Positions 7,571-15,871 are shown, numbered from the stretch's first letter. The stretch is 64,000 nucleotides of DNA from Allobosea sp. LC85 (GCF_000735605.1 NZ_JPKG01000016.1:62001-126000); one strand, 5' to 3'. The notes: generated from the letters alone by a model not told the origin. Program-made: numbers and translations.

Positions 7571-8362
7571 CTAGGCGATCGCAGCCAGATAGCGCCGGAA
7601 GGAACGTGCCAGTGCCGTTTTGGCATCACCGGCGATGACCCTTCCTTCGAAGGCGCCATAGATGCGTGTGAAAGGATAGGGCTCGAGAATCGCGGCGATC
7701 CGCCGGATCGTCGCGGCATTGACCGGAATCATGTTGGGATAGGAATAGAGCACGCTGACATAGCGACGATCCGGCGCGACCTGCAGTACGTCGCCACAAT
7801 AGAGCGCGCCCTCCCCCTTGGCATGGTGCAGCACGGTCGCCCCGGCGAAATGACCGCCGCAGCGCAACAGTGTCAGCGTCGGACTGAGCTTCAGCGTCTC
7901 GCCGTCCCAGAAGCGGATGGCGGGATCCGGCTCGGTAACCCATTGCCCGTCATCGGCATGGAGATAGACCGGTACGTCGAGCGCCGCCGCCCATTCGGCC
8001 ATCGCCGTGTAGTAGTGGGGATGCGAGATCGCGATGCCGATCACCGGCCCGCGCGCGCGGATCGCCTCGACCGCCTCGGGCGTGACGAGCCCGATGCAAT
8101 CCCACAGCAGATTGCCCTCCTCCGCCTCAACCAGCAGCGCTCTCTGGTTGATCGCAAAGGCCGGCGCGATACGCAGACCGAGCACGCCATGATCATCAGT
8201 GCAGACGATCGAATGACCGGCAGCGAGTTCGCCAGGCGTCAGCCACTCCTGGCCGCCCCAGCGCACATATTGCCGCTCATCGAGACAGATCGGGCAATCG
8301 TCGGGCGGAGCGACCGTGTCCGGAAAGCGGGCTCCGCATTGGCGGCAGATGAAGCGCGGCAT
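7571..8362 (-). CDS. MBL-fold hydrolase-like protein with N-terminal zinc ribbon
   Basis: A protein of 263 residues. The N-terminus has two CxxC knuckles (ICRQCG and CPIC), a small zinc ribbon. The rest is a metallo-beta-lactamase fold, with LLWDCIGLV, then ISHPHYYTAM where HxHxDH is expected, CGGHFAGATVLHH and LYCGDVLQV. The Asp and last His of the first metal motif are replaced by Tyr and Thr, so metal binding is altered and the activity is unclear. Start chosen at 8362 because GGAG lies 8 bases upstream; the longer frame to 8410 lacks this. It is divergent from a marR gene, with two operator-like palindromes between them, so it is probably that regulator's target. Confidence 0.85.
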   Translation of the reverse strand: MPRFICRQCGARFPDTVAPPDDCPICLDERQYVRWGGQEWLTPGELAAGHSIVCTDDHGVLGLRIAPAFAINQRALLVEAEEGNLLWDCIGLVTPEAVEAIRARGPVIGIAISHPHYYTAMAEWAAALDVPVYLHADDGQWVTEPDPAIRFWDGETLKLSPTLTLLRCGGHFAGATVLHHAKGEGALYCGDVLQVAPDRRYVSVLYSYPNMIPVNAATIRRIAAILEPYPFTRIYGAFEGRVIAGDAKTALARSFRRYLAAIA

Positions 8363-8425
8363 GAGCGTGTCTCCGACTTGAGCGAAGGCCGGCATCGAAT
8401 GATCCCGCACGCGATGCCGTCAAAC

Positions 8426-8475
8426 TATCTTCATATGAAGATACTAGCTCATCAATCTATCTTCATGTCAAGATA
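8426..8475. promoter_or_regulatory. Double MarR-type operator
   Basis: A perfect 18-bp palindrome TATCTTCATATGAAGATA (8426-8443) and an imperfect copy TATCTTCATGTCAAGATA (8458-8475) are offset by exactly 32 bp, about three helical turns. They lie between the divergent MBL-fold and marR genes. The second ends 9 bases before the marR start codon. This is what an autoregulated MarR operator looks like. Confidence 0.75.
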
Positions 8476-8484
8476 CTCTGCCTG

Positions 8485-9030
8485 ATGGAGAGTGCTTTGG
8501 CCGAGGCTGACGAGACACAGGACCATGTCGACCGGCTGCGTGCGCAGTGGCAGCGCGAATTGCCTGATCTCGATACCGGCGCCATGGCGGTGCTCGGCCG
8601 GGCCTACCGGCTCTCCAACCTCGTGCGCCCCAGCATTGAAGCGACCTTCGCCAGATTTGGGCTGGATCGCGGCGAATTCGATATCGTCTCCTCGCTCCGC
8701 CGCGCGGGCGCGCCGTTCCGCCTGACGCCGACCGAACTCTACACCAGCCTGATGATCGCCTCAGGCAGCCTCAGCCACCGCCTCGCTCGGCTCGAAAGGG
8801 CCGGCCTCGTCAGGCGCCTGCCGTCCGACACCGACGGAAGGAGCCTTGCCGTCGAGCTAACCGAAAGCGGGCGCGCGAAGGTCGAAGCGGCTTTCCGCAT
8901 CGACATGGCGAACGAAGCGACCTTCCTGACCCATCTCTCACCGGAAGAACGCGAAACCCTTGCCGCGCTGCTGCGTAAACTCAACCGAGCCATCGAGGAC
9001 AATCTCGAGGCGACGCAGGGGGATGGATAG
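8485..9030 (+). CDS. MarR-family transcriptional regulator
   Basis: A 181-residue winged-helix regulator. The DNA-binding region runs FDIVSSLRRAG, LTPTELYTSLMIASGSLSHR, LARLERAGLVRRLPSDTDGR and SLAVELTESGR, which is the helix-turn-helix and wing of MarR. Flanking helices form the dimer interface. MarR proteins usually repress a divergent gene and themselves until a small phenolic or oxidant ligand binds; here the divergent gene is the MBL-fold protein. I see no Shine-Dalgarno sequence before the ATG. A possible -10 (GATACT, 8472-8477) would put the transcript start at the ATG itself, so the message may be leaderless. Confidence 0.92.
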   Translation: MESALAEADETQDHVDRLRAQWQRELPDLDTGAMAVLGRAYRLSNLVRPSIEATFARFGLDRGEFDIVSSLRRAGAPFRLTPTELYTSLMIASGSLSHRLARLERAGLVRRLPSDTDGRSLAVELTESGRAKVEAAFRIDMANEATFLTHLSPEERETLAALLRKLNRAIEDNLEATQGDG

Positions 9031-9146
9031 TTTCCGCCGCCCGGAAAGCCTTGTTGTCACCCGAATATCTTGCCACTCTCAAACTCGGCGGACCGAGAAA
9101 CAGGGGACCCGAAGAACAGATCGATCCAGAACGAAGGGAGGACCAC

Positions 9147-9815
9147 ATGAAGCGCGTCACGTGTTTCAAGCTTGTCGCTGCGGCTGGACTGTTGGCATTC
9201 GCCACCGGCCCAGTCCAGGCCCAGACGTCCGAAATGACCTTCTTCATCACCAGCGCCGGCTCCGGAAAGGGTGCCGACCTCGGCGGCCTCGCAGGTGCCG
9301 ACGCGATCTGCCAGCGTCTTGCCCAGGCGGCGGGCGCAGGCAGCAAGACCTGGCGGGCTTATCTCTCGACCCAAGCCATTGGTGGAGCCACGGCCGTCAA
9401 CGCACGTGACCGAATCGGCGCAGGGCCCTGGCGGAATGCCAAGGGCGCTGTGATTGCCACCAGCGTCGCTGACCTGCATGGCGGCGCAGCCGGCTTGACC
9501 AAGCAGACCGCGCTCAACGAGAAGGGCGAGCCGGTCAATGGTCGCGGCGACACGCCCAACCAGCACGACATCATCACAGGCTCGCAGGCCGACGGCACCG
9601 CCTTCGGTCCCGGTGAGGACCGGACCTGCGGCAACTATACCAAGAGCGCCGCAGAGGGCGCCGTCATGCTCGGCCATCACGACCGCACCGGCCTGGACGA
9701 ATCCCCGCCGGCGAAGTCCTGGAACACCTCGCATCCTTCGCGGGGTGGCTGCAGCCAGGAAGCCCTGCGCGGCACGGGTGGAGCCGGCCTGTTCTACTGC
9801 TTCGCGACGAACTGA
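9147..9815 (+). CDS. Secreted protein with DUF1554/endostatin-like fold
   Basis: A 222-residue protein with a signal peptide (KRVTCFKLVAAAGLLAFATG, cleavage after VQA). The mature part starts MTFFITSAGSGKGADLGGLA, followed by GADAICQRLAQAAGAGSKTW and AYLSTQA. This pattern recalls DUF1554-type domains, which have a C-type-lectin/endostatin-like fold and are found on exported proteins. It has four cysteines in the mature part, which may form disulphides. The ATG is chosen because GGGAGG lies six bases upstream; the frame is open further upstream but lacks support. The gene is monocistronic, ending at a bidirectional hairpin. The domain name is from memory and moderately sure; no ligand is suggested. 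Confidence 0.75.
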   Translation: MKRVTCFKLVAAAGLLAFATGPVQAQTSEMTFFITSAGSGKGADLGGLAGADAICQRLAQAAGAGSKTWRAYLSTQAIGGATAVNARDRIGAGPWRNAKGAVIATSVADLHGGAAGLTKQTALNEKGEPVNGRGDTPNQHDIITGSQADGTAFGPGEDRTCGNYTKSAAEGAVMLGHHDRTGLDESPPAKSWNTSHPSRGGCSQEALRGTGGAGLFYCFATN

Positions 9816-9852
9816 GCCGAACGATCCGCACCGACACATGCGCCTGAAGCAA

Positions 9853-9878
9853 AACGGCCACCCAACCGGGTGGCCGTT
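9853..9878. terminator. Bidirectional terminator
   Basis: An 11-bp perfect stem (AACGGCCACCC and its complement, loop AACC) lies between the convergent secreted-protein gene and sugE. Read on the minus strand it ends with TTTT, so it fits sugE best, but it can serve both genes. Confidence 0.75.
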
Positions 9879-9906
9879 CGTCTGCGATGATCGCAGGTGA
9901 GTGCCA

Positions 9907-10224
9907 TCAGGCCGTCGACAGCTTGAGCCCGATGAGCCCCGCGACGATGAGACTGACGCTGGCGATCCGGAAGACGGTGACAGCCTCTCCCATGACGAAG
10001 ATGCCGATGAGGAAGGCTCCGACCGCGCCGATTCCCGTCCAGATCGCATAGGCCGTGCCGAGCGGCAGCGACTTCATCGCCACCGCCAGCAGACCGAAGC
10101 TGATGATCATCGTCACGAGCGTGATCACGCTCGGACCGAGCTTCGTGAAGCCCTCGGACTGTTTCATGGTCGACGCCCACACGACTTCGAAGACGCCTGC
10201 GAGAAGCAGATAGATCCAGGCCAT
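9907..10224 (-). CDS. sugE: SMR-family efflux protein (SugE/Gdx type)
   Basis: A small multidrug resistance transporter of 105 residues and four membrane helices. It has the essential proton/substrate-binding glutamate at position 13 in AGVFEVVWASTMK, and the SugE/Gdx signature PLGTAYAIWTGIGAVGAFL in helix 3. Members of this subfamily mostly export guanidinium ion; some export quaternary ammonium compounds. It lies 25 bases downstream of a lone atpB gene on the same strand and is probably co-transcribed, which is an odd pairing. I found no guanidine riboswitch in the short gap. A second SMR gene is at 36561-36887. Confidence 0.92.
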   Translation of the reverse strand: MAWIYLLLAGVFEVVWASTMKQSEGFTKLGPSVITLVTMIISFGLLAVAMKSLPLGTAYAIWTGIGAVGAFLIGIFVMGEAVTVFRIASVSLIVAGLIGLKLSTA

Positions 10225-10249
10225 AGCTGATACTCCGTCTCGTGCGGCC

Positions 10250-10999
10250 TCAATGGCCCGGATGAAGGGCGTCGTTGAGATACATGCAGGAGAGCATGGT
10301 GAAGATGTACGCCTGCAGGATCGCCATCAGCACCTCCAACCCGGTGAGGGCGACCGTCATGATCAGCGGCAGGACCGCTCCAAGGATGCCGAACGCACCG
10401 AGACCGGTCATGCTGACAACGAAGCCGGCAAAGACCTTGAGCGCGATATGGCCGGCGAGCATGACCGCGAACAGGCGGATCGAATGGCTGATCGGTCGAG
10501 AGACGTAGGAGACGACCTCGATCAGGACGAGGATCGGTGCAAGGACGATCGGAACGCCCGACGGCAGGAACAGCCGCAGGAAGCCGAAGCCATGCTTCAC
10601 GAGGCCATAGATCGTCACCGTCCAGAAGACGAGCATCGCCAGCGCGAAGGTCACAGAGATATGGCTCGTCACGGTGAAGGCGAACGGCAACATCCCGATC
10701 AGATTGGCCAACAGGATGAAGATGAAGAGCGAGAAGACCAGCGGGAAGAAACGCATGCCGTGCTCGCCTGCGATGCCTCTGAGCGTGTTCCGCACGAAGT
10801 CGTAGAGAATTTCACCAAGCGCCTGGGCACGGCCGGGAACGAGCGTGCGGGACCGGGTCGAGAACAGCAGAAAGCCGCTGGCGATGGCGACGATCGCGAT
10901 CATGAAGGCGGATGAATTGGTGAAGCTGACCTCCTGCCCGGCGATCTCCCCAAGGCTGAACAGCGTCTTGATCTCGAATTGCTCAATGGGGCCGGCCAC
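10250..10999 (-). CDS. atpB: F-type ATP synthase subunit a, isolated copy
   Basis: A 249-residue, highly hydrophobic homologue of the F0 a subunit, which forms the proton half-channels next to the c ring. The N-terminus ([20 protein letters not shown]) and the C-terminal helices match alphaproteobacterial AtpB, and the essential Arg is at residue 175 in [14 protein letters not shown]. The residue four positions later, normally Asn (RLFxNM), is Val. In related bacteria atpB is followed by atpE and the b-subunit genes; here sugE follows and more than 500 bases upstream are empty. It may be a second, divergent copy, but whether another atpB exists lies outside the window. Confidence 0.9.
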   Translation of the reverse strand: MAGPIEQFEIKTLFSLGEIAGQEVSFTNSSAFMIAIVAIASGFLLFSTRSRTLVPGRAQALGEILYDFVRNTLRGIAGEHGMRFFPLVFSLFIFILLANLIGMLPFAFTVTSHISVTFALAMLVFWTVTIYGLVKHGFGFLRLFLPSGVPIVLAPILVLIEVVSYVSRPISHSIRLFAVMLAGHIALKVFAGFVVSMTGLGAFGILGAVLPLIMTVALTGLEVLMAILQAYIFTMLSCMYLNDALHPGH

Positions 11000-11538
11000 G
11001 GCGAACCTCGTGCGTCATGTGGGTTGAAACGGAAATGGCCCCGCGATGCGTCGACAGGCGCCAGGCCAGGCAGGCCAGCGCTTCGACTGGGGGCGGGACT
11101 CGGCACGAATCCGAACGGCACGCGTTGCGGTGCAAGCGGGCGGAGCGGCTCGTCAGTTTCCGGGAAGAAGGTAGCTTCTGAGACGAAGGCCGGACTCGCT
11201 GATCAATCAGCAGCCTGCGGCCATGCCTGGGGCATGTCGGATCCATTATCTCTCCCGAGACAATGGGGCCGTCCCCAGCGTTACAGATGGCACAGGTCGT
11301 CCAGTGCGGGCCGGTCTCTAGAGCGAAGTGAAATTCCCGTCAACCGGACGAACTGCGCCTTTGCGCAGCTGGAGGGCTGAAAGCCGCCGCGAACACCATC
11401 CGGGCCGAGCGCATCGCAGGAATCACTCTGAAATTGTTAGATTTCGTGGGTAGAGCCGGAATTTGCGCCCTGCCCTGCGGAAGCCTATCTGTTCCGGAGG
11501 CCTGACGCCGCGTTTCGCGCCTTCGGCTGGCAGGATCT
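11000..11538. other. Intergenic region without a recognisable gene
   Basis: About 540 bases between divergent atpB and tenA. No frame in it shows coding character or known motifs. It must hold the promoters for both flanking units, but I cannot place them confidently. I looked for a TPP riboswitch ahead of tenA and did not recognise one. Confidence 0.5.
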
Positions 11539-12225
11539 GTGGAGACAACGCCCGAGATGGACATCTTCGATCGACTGAAGTCAGCAGCGAAGGCCGACTG
11601 GACGAGCTATGTCGACCACGCCTTCGTCCGGCAAATGGCGGCCGGCACGCTGCCGCAGGCAGCCTTCCGCACCTATCTGGTGCAGGACTATCTCTTCCTG
11701 ATCCAATTCGCCCGCGCCTATGCGCTCGCAATCTACAAAGGCCGCTCTCTTTCCGACATGCGGGCGGCCAAAGCGGGCCTCGCAGCCATCCTCGACGTCG
11801 AGATGGACCTGCACATCCGGCTCTGCGGCCGTTGGGGGCTGCCCCCCGCGGAGATCGAAGCGGCGCCGGAGCATGCCGCAACGATTGCCTATACCCGCTT
11901 CGTGCTGGACTGCGGCGTCTCGGGCGACCTGCTCGACCTGCATGTCGCGCTCGCCCCTTGCGTGATCGGCTATGCCGAGATCGGACGAAGCCTTGCCCCC
12001 GCGGGCGCAGAAGCGCTTGGGGACCATCCCTATCGCGACTGGATCGGAGAATATGCCGGAGAGGCCTATCAGGAGATCGCGATGGGAGCCCGGCGCCATC
12101 TCGACGATCTCGCCGCCCGGGCGATGACGGAACGACGCTTTGCCGAGCTCACGGCTCTCTTTGCCAAGGCTTCCCGGCTCGAGGCGGATTTCTGGCAGAT
12201 GGCGCTGAACGACAGCCCGCCCTAG
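11539..12225 (+). CDS. tenA: TenA-family protein (thiaminase II / aminopyrimidine aminohydrolase)
   Basis: A 228-residue all-helical protein of the TenA family, whose best known reaction is hydrolysis of aminomethylpyrimidine to HMP in thiamine salvage. Visible features are the N-terminal WTSYVDHAFVRQMAAGTLP, FRTYLVQDYLFLIQFARAYA, and the region VALAPCVIGYAEIG, whose Cys is the expected active-site nucleophile; the C-terminal part holds the conserved acidic cluster. The frame starts at a GTG (11539); an ATG at 11557 is an equally good start, with GGAG 13 bases upstream. No other thiamine gene is adjacent, so a salvage role is inferred from family only. Confidence 0.9.
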   Translation: METTPEMDIFDRLKSAAKADWTSYVDHAFVRQMAAGTLPQAAFRTYLVQDYLFLIQFARAYALAIYKGRSLSDMRAAKAGLAAILDVEMDLHIRLCGRWGLPPAEIEAAPEHAATIAYTRFVLDCGVSGDLLDLHVALAPCVIGYAEIGRSLAPAGAEALGDHPYRDWIGEYAGEAYQEIAMGARRHLDDLAARAMTERRFAELTALFAKASRLEADFWQMALNDSPP

Positions 12226-12399
12226 CCGGGAGGGTCCACTGATCCGTGCCAAGCGGTTGTGACTGGACCGGCGTGAAGCTCTGCACGTCCAGGACGTGGC
12301 GCGGGCCTGCGTCGCGCTCGACATGACGGCTGACGCCTGTCGGGTATGGTAGCGATTCGCAAATGATCGCCCCGCGAAACGCCTCCGAGGATCAGCCAC

Positions 12400-13533
12400 G
12401 TGTCTCAGACCAATGATGCCTATGTACCGCCGGCCAATGGCGATTGGGAAACCATTCCGCCGGTCGAAGCCGGCTTCGACGCCACGAAGCTGCAGGCCGC
12501 CATCGACTTCGCCAAGGCGCAGGAGAGCACCTGGCCACGCAGCTTCTACTATCCAGACGGGCGCTATGTCGGCCTTGTCGAGTGGAACGAGTCGGGGCCC
12601 TGGAGCGAGATCGTCGGCCCGGTCCGGGAACGCGGCGGTCCTGCCGGTCTGATCCTCCGGGGCGGCCGTCTGGTCGCCGAGTGGGGCGACACGGCCCGCG
12701 CCGACATGACCTTCTCCATCGCAAAGAGCTACATCGCCGTGCTGGCGGGGCTTGCCGTCGCCGACGGCCTGATTCGCGATGTCGACGAACCGGTGGCGAA
12801 AACCGTCGACGGCCCGTGGTTCGAGAGCGAGCAGAATGCCGCCATAACCTGGCGCCAGCTCTTGCAGCAATCGAGCGAGTGGCAGGGGGAAATCTTCGGC
12901 AAGTCGGACCAGGTCGACCATAACCGGCAGATCGGGCCCGGCGCCGACAACAGCCGCAAGGGCGAGCTGCGCGCGCTCCAGCCCCCTGGCAGCCACTACG
13001 AATACAATGATGTACGGGTCAACCTGCTCGCCTTTTGCCTGCTGCAACGCTTCCGCAAGCCGCTGCCGGAGATCCTGCGCGAGCGCATCATGGGCCCGAT
13101 CGGAGCCTCGCAGGGCTGGGAGTGGCAGGGTTACAGTAATTCCTGGGTCGAGATCGACGGCCGGCGCGTGCAGTCCGTGCCCGGCGGCGGGCATTGGGGC
13201 GGCGGGCTCTTCATCAGCGCACGCGACCACGCCCGACTGGGCCTGCTCGTCGGGCGCAGTGGCGCCTGGGCTGGCCGTGAGCTGCTGTCGCCGGCCTGGA
13301 TCAACGACATGCTGGCGCCTTCGCCCACGCTCGAGAATTACGGCTATCTCTGGTGGCTCAACCGGGGGGCGGCAGCCAGGCCGAATGTTCCCGCCACGGC
13401 CGTCTTTGCGCTCGGCGCCGGCGTCAACGCGATCTGGCTCGATCCCGCCCAGGATCTCGTCGCGGTGCTGCGCTGGATCGACAAATCCGCCCTCGACGGC
13501 TTCGTCGACCGCATGCTCTCCGCGACCCGCTAG
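12400..13533 (+). CDS. Serine hydrolase of the beta-lactamase/class C family
   Basis: A 377-residue serine beta-lactamase-like hydrolase without a signal peptide. The nucleophile motif SxxK is FSIAKSY, the YxN motif is HYEYNDVR, and the third motif region near the C-terminus is FALGAGVNAIW, which lacks the classical KTG and is closer to the HxG/GxG variants of esterases and peptidases. Members act as esterases, D-aminopeptidases or lactonases, rarely as true beta-lactamases; no resistance role should be assumed. The GTG start is supported by GAGG eight bases upstream. It stands alone between tenA and tRNA-Val. Confidence 0.88.
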   Translation: MSQTNDAYVPPANGDWETIPPVEAGFDATKLQAAIDFAKAQESTWPRSFYYPDGRYVGLVEWNESGPWSEIVGPVRERGGPAGLILRGGRLVAEWGDTARADMTFSIAKSYIAVLAGLAVADGLIRDVDEPVAKTVDGPWFESEQNAAITWRQLLQQSSEWQGEIFGKSDQVDHNRQIGPGADNSRKGELRALQPPGSHYEYNDVRVNLLAFCLLQRFRKPLPEILRERIMGPIGASQGWEWQGYSNSWVEIDGRRVQSVPGGGHWGGGLFISARDHARLGLLVGRSGAWAGRELLSPAWINDMLAPSPTLENYGYLWWLNRGAAARPNVPATAVFALGAGVNAIWLDPAQDLVAVLRWIDKSALDGFVDRMLSATR

Positions 13534-13575
13534 ACGGGCTTGCCAGGCTGGTCGCCCTGACCGGCCCCCTTTGAG

Positions 13576-13597
13576 AGGCGGGGCCAGAGCCCCGCCT
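13576..13597. terminator. Hairpin after serine hydrolase gene
   Basis: A perfect 9-bp stem (AGGCGGGGC and its complement, loop CAGA) begins 42 bases after the stop codon. No T-run follows, so it may act only as a weak or Rho-assisted end point. Confidence 0.4.
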
Positions 13598-13741
13598 GAA
13601 CCCGGCAGACACCGGTCAAGGCTCGGGCAACAGTGATTCGCGCCGTCAGCCTCCCGAGACGGGCGGATCGCTCCTGCGGCGCAGTGCCCCCAGGCAGCGT
13701 TCGGACGTCCTGGCCGCAGTGGCCATCGAGGCACCAAACGC

Positions 13742-13781
13742 AAAAACCCGGATACCGCTCTTGAAAGCGATATCCGGGTTT
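13742..13781 (-). terminator. Intrinsic terminator of tRNA-Val
   Basis: On the minus strand, directly after the tRNA 3' end, arms AACCCGGATA and TATCCGGGTT enclose a smaller stem and are followed by five T residues. Confidence 0.85.
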
Positions 13782-13788
13782 TGTGAAA

Positions 13789-13863
<75 letters not shown>

Positions 13864-13994
13864 GTCATGCCCTGACGATAATCTGTCCTGGCAGTCGGAA
13901 CAGGTTTGGCCTTGCGGCGTGTCCCTGTTGCGAGGTTGAGCGGGCTATAGCCGCTCGTTTCGCGCCTTGCAAGACGCTTGATCGCAAAAAGCGC

Positions 13995-14354
13995 TCAGGC
14001 TGCGAGCAACTTCTCGACCTCGTTCACCAGCTCGCGCAGATGGAAGGGCTTGGACAGCACTTTTGCGTCCTTTGGCGTCTGGGAATCGGGGTTGAGCGCA
14101 ACTGCAGCAAAACCTGTGATGAACATCACCTTGATGTCGGGGTCGAGCTCGGTGGCGCGCCGCGCCAGTTCGATGCCGTCCATCTCCGGCATGACGATGT
14201 CGGTGAGGAGCAGCTCGAAAGGCTCTTCGCGCAGGCGGTTATAGGCCGAAAGCCCGTTGTCGAACGACGCCACGTCATAGCCCGCATTCTGCAGGGCCTT
14301 GACCAGAAAGCGGCGCATGTCGTTGTCGTCTTCAGCGAGAAGTATCTTGGTCAT
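13995..14354 (-). CDS. cpdR: CpdR-like single-domain response regulator
   Basis: A 119-residue stand-alone receiver domain. It has the acidic pocket AEDDNDMRR, the phosphoacceptor Asp in LLLTDIVMPEMDG, the Thr in VMFITGF and the Lys in VLSKPFHLREL. Its length and the sequence around the N-terminal ILLAEDDNDMRRFLVKALQ match CpdR, which, when unphosphorylated, primes the ClpXP protease for degradation of cell-cycle proteins such as CtrA-pathway factors. The phosphate is expected to come through the CckA-ChpT relay, which is not in the window. It is divergent from an N-formylglutamate amidohydrolase gene, an arrangement I recall as common in this order. A -10-like TATACT lies upstream at 14513-14518 on its strand. 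Confidence 0.9.
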   Translation of the reverse strand: MTKILLAEDDNDMRRFLVKALQNAGYDVASFDNGLSAYNRLREEPFELLLTDIVMPEMDGIELARRATELDPDIKVMFITGFAAVALNPDSQTPKDAKVLSKPFHLRELVNEVEKLLAA

Positions 14355-14609
14355 GGGCCTGCTTCGTCCGTCCCGTTCGGCCTATCGATAGAGGCCGCCC
14401 ACCCCGGACAACCCCTTGTCTGTTTCGTCTCGCCCGATTCGGCATTCCGAGCCAACGCGCCGAAGGGTTATCGCCTGCCCGGAGCGCTTGGAACACTATC
14501 GCAGTATAACGCGCCAACATGGTAAACAACGCGTGAACGCGATGTTCGATTCACCGCGGAATTCGAGATCGCTTCATCCGTCCGGCAATGTGTGCTTCAG
14601 TCATCGCGC

Positions 14610-15530
14610 ATGACCATCTCGTCCGGTAATTTCTCTGCTGAAGCCGCCGACATCGTCGTCGAGATCGAGCGTCCCTTCAGCCTCTATCAGCCGCCGCTCC
14701 AGGTCGTGCCGGTGGTGGTCGACGTGCCGCATGCCGGGCGTCGCTACCCTCCCGGTTTCGTGGAGCGAGCACGATTGCCGTTGCGCTCGCTGCGTCGCTC
14801 CGAGGATGCCTATGTCGATCGGCTCTTCGCCCAGACGGTCGCTCTTGGTGCTCCGTTGCTTGTCGCCGAGTTTCCGCGTGCCTTTCTCGATGTGAACCGC
14901 GAGCCCTATGAGCTCGATCCGCGCATGTTCGACGGCCGCCTGCCCGCCTTTGCCAATACCCGCTCGATGCGGGTCGCTGGTGGGCTCGGCACAATTCCGC
15001 GCATCGTCGGCGACGCGCACGAGATCTATTTCGGCAAGATTCCGGTGGAGGAGGCCCTCGCCAGGATCGACGGGCTCTATCGACCCTACCATGCCGGGCT
15101 GCGCAGCCTGGTCCAGCGTACGCAAGGCGCCTTCGGCACCTGTATCCTGGTCGACGCCCATTCGATGCCGTCGACCGGGCTCGACCGCGACGGGTTTGCC
15201 AAGTCGGACGTGATTCTCGGCGACCGCTTCGGCACCAGCGCCGCCAGCTACATCATCGACATCGCCGAGGAGGCCTTTCGCCGACGGGGGCTCAGCGTCA
15301 CGCGCAACCGCCCCTATGCCGGCGGATTCATCACCGAGCATTACGGCGCGCCGGCCTCAGGCGTGCATGCCCTGCAGATCGAGATCAACCGCGCCCTCTA
15401 CATGAACGAGACGACGCTGGAGCCGCACACCGGCTTTGCAGAGCTTGAGCAGGCGATCGGCACCGCCATGGCGGAGAGCTTCGCGCAGTGGAGCGGTTGG
15501 CTCGACGATTGGCGCGAAGCTGCGGAATAG
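14610..15530 (+). CDS. N-formylglutamate amidohydrolase family protein
   Basis: A 306-residue member of the FGase family (PF05013), zinc-dependent amidohydrolases; the named reaction, N-formylglutamate to glutamate and formate, is the last step of one histidine degradation route. Metal and substrate motifs are visible: VVDVPHAGRRYPPGF, RSEDAYVDRLF, DVNREPYELDPRMF, LVDAHSMPS and PYAGGFITEHYG, then ALQIEINRALYM. No other hut gene is nearby, so the physiological substrate is uncertain. The start at 14610 (ATG) is chosen over a GTG at 14592; neither has a clear ribosome-binding site. Divergent from cpdR. Confidence 0.9.
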   Translation: MTISSGNFSAEAADIVVEIERPFSLYQPPLQVVPVVVDVPHAGRRYPPGFVERARLPLRSLRRSEDAYVDRLFAQTVALGAPLLVAEFPRAFLDVNREPYELDPRMFDGRLPAFANTRSMRVAGGLGTIPRIVGDAHEIYFGKIPVEEALARIDGLYRPYHAGLRSLVQRTQGAFGTCILVDAHSMPSTGLDRDGFAKSDVILGDRFGTSAASYIIDIAEEAFRRRGLSVTRNRPYAGGFITEHYGAPASGVHALQIEINRALYMNETTLEPHTGFAELEQAIGTAMAESFAQWSGWLDDWREAAE

Positions 15531-15575
15531 CCTGTTTTCTCAGACGCTTGCAGCGACGGCATCAGCGCGACACAG

Positions 15576-15666
15576 AAAAAAGGGCCGCGCACTTTCGTGG
15601 CGGCCCAAGTCTAGGGAGGAAACGCCCAAGGAGGGCAAACGAAGGATTGAGGTGATCGCCCCTTCG
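15576..15666 (-). ncRNA. suhB/mmgR-type (alpha-r8) small RNA
   Basis: Read on the minus strand, a sigma-70-like promoter (TTGCTT at 15697-15702, TTATTG at 15674-15679, 17-base spacer) is followed by a short RNA. The RNA contains a small hairpin GCCC/GGGC (15624-15636) with CTCC in its loop, the single-stranded motif TTTCCTCCCT (15613-15622), and a strong terminator hairpin (15582-15606) ending in six T residues. The TTTCCTCCCT motif is, as I recall, the hallmark of mmgR/suhB RNAs (Rfam suhB), trans-acting regulators in rhizobia. It lies just upstream of and divergent from an inositol-monophosphatase-family gene, the context that named the suhB motif. The 5' end is estimated. Confidence 0.82.
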
Positions 15667-15871
15667 CAGTGCACAATAAGACTGTGCAGCGCAAAAAAGC
15701 AAGAGCCTTTGTCGAAAATCTTATGAGCCATGCACGGGACGCAATCCAAATGCGCTTATTCGCCGCCAATTTCCTTGTTTTCCGACGACGCGCGCCTCAA
15801 GAAGAACCGAGTTGAACAGGCTGGATCCTATGTTTTTGCTGCGCAGCAATGTGCCGCTCCGGAGAACAAAG

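Noticed and set aside
10225..10249. Guanidine riboswitch before sugE
   Set aside because: The gap to atpB is only 25 bases, too short for any guanidine class, and no ACGR/CCG-type motif is visible.
11300..11540. TPP riboswitch before tenA
   Set aside because: I looked for the conserved THI-box helices and the CUGAGA context in the right arrangement and did not find them.
12400..13533. Antibiotic-resistance beta-lactamase
   Set aside because: SxxK and YxN are present, but the KTG box and a signal peptide are absent, which fits esterase or peptidase relatives better.
11581..13743. 720-codon minus-strand frame across tenA and the serine hydrolase gene
   Set aside because: It spans two real genes and their spacer on the other strand and has no start signal or domain.
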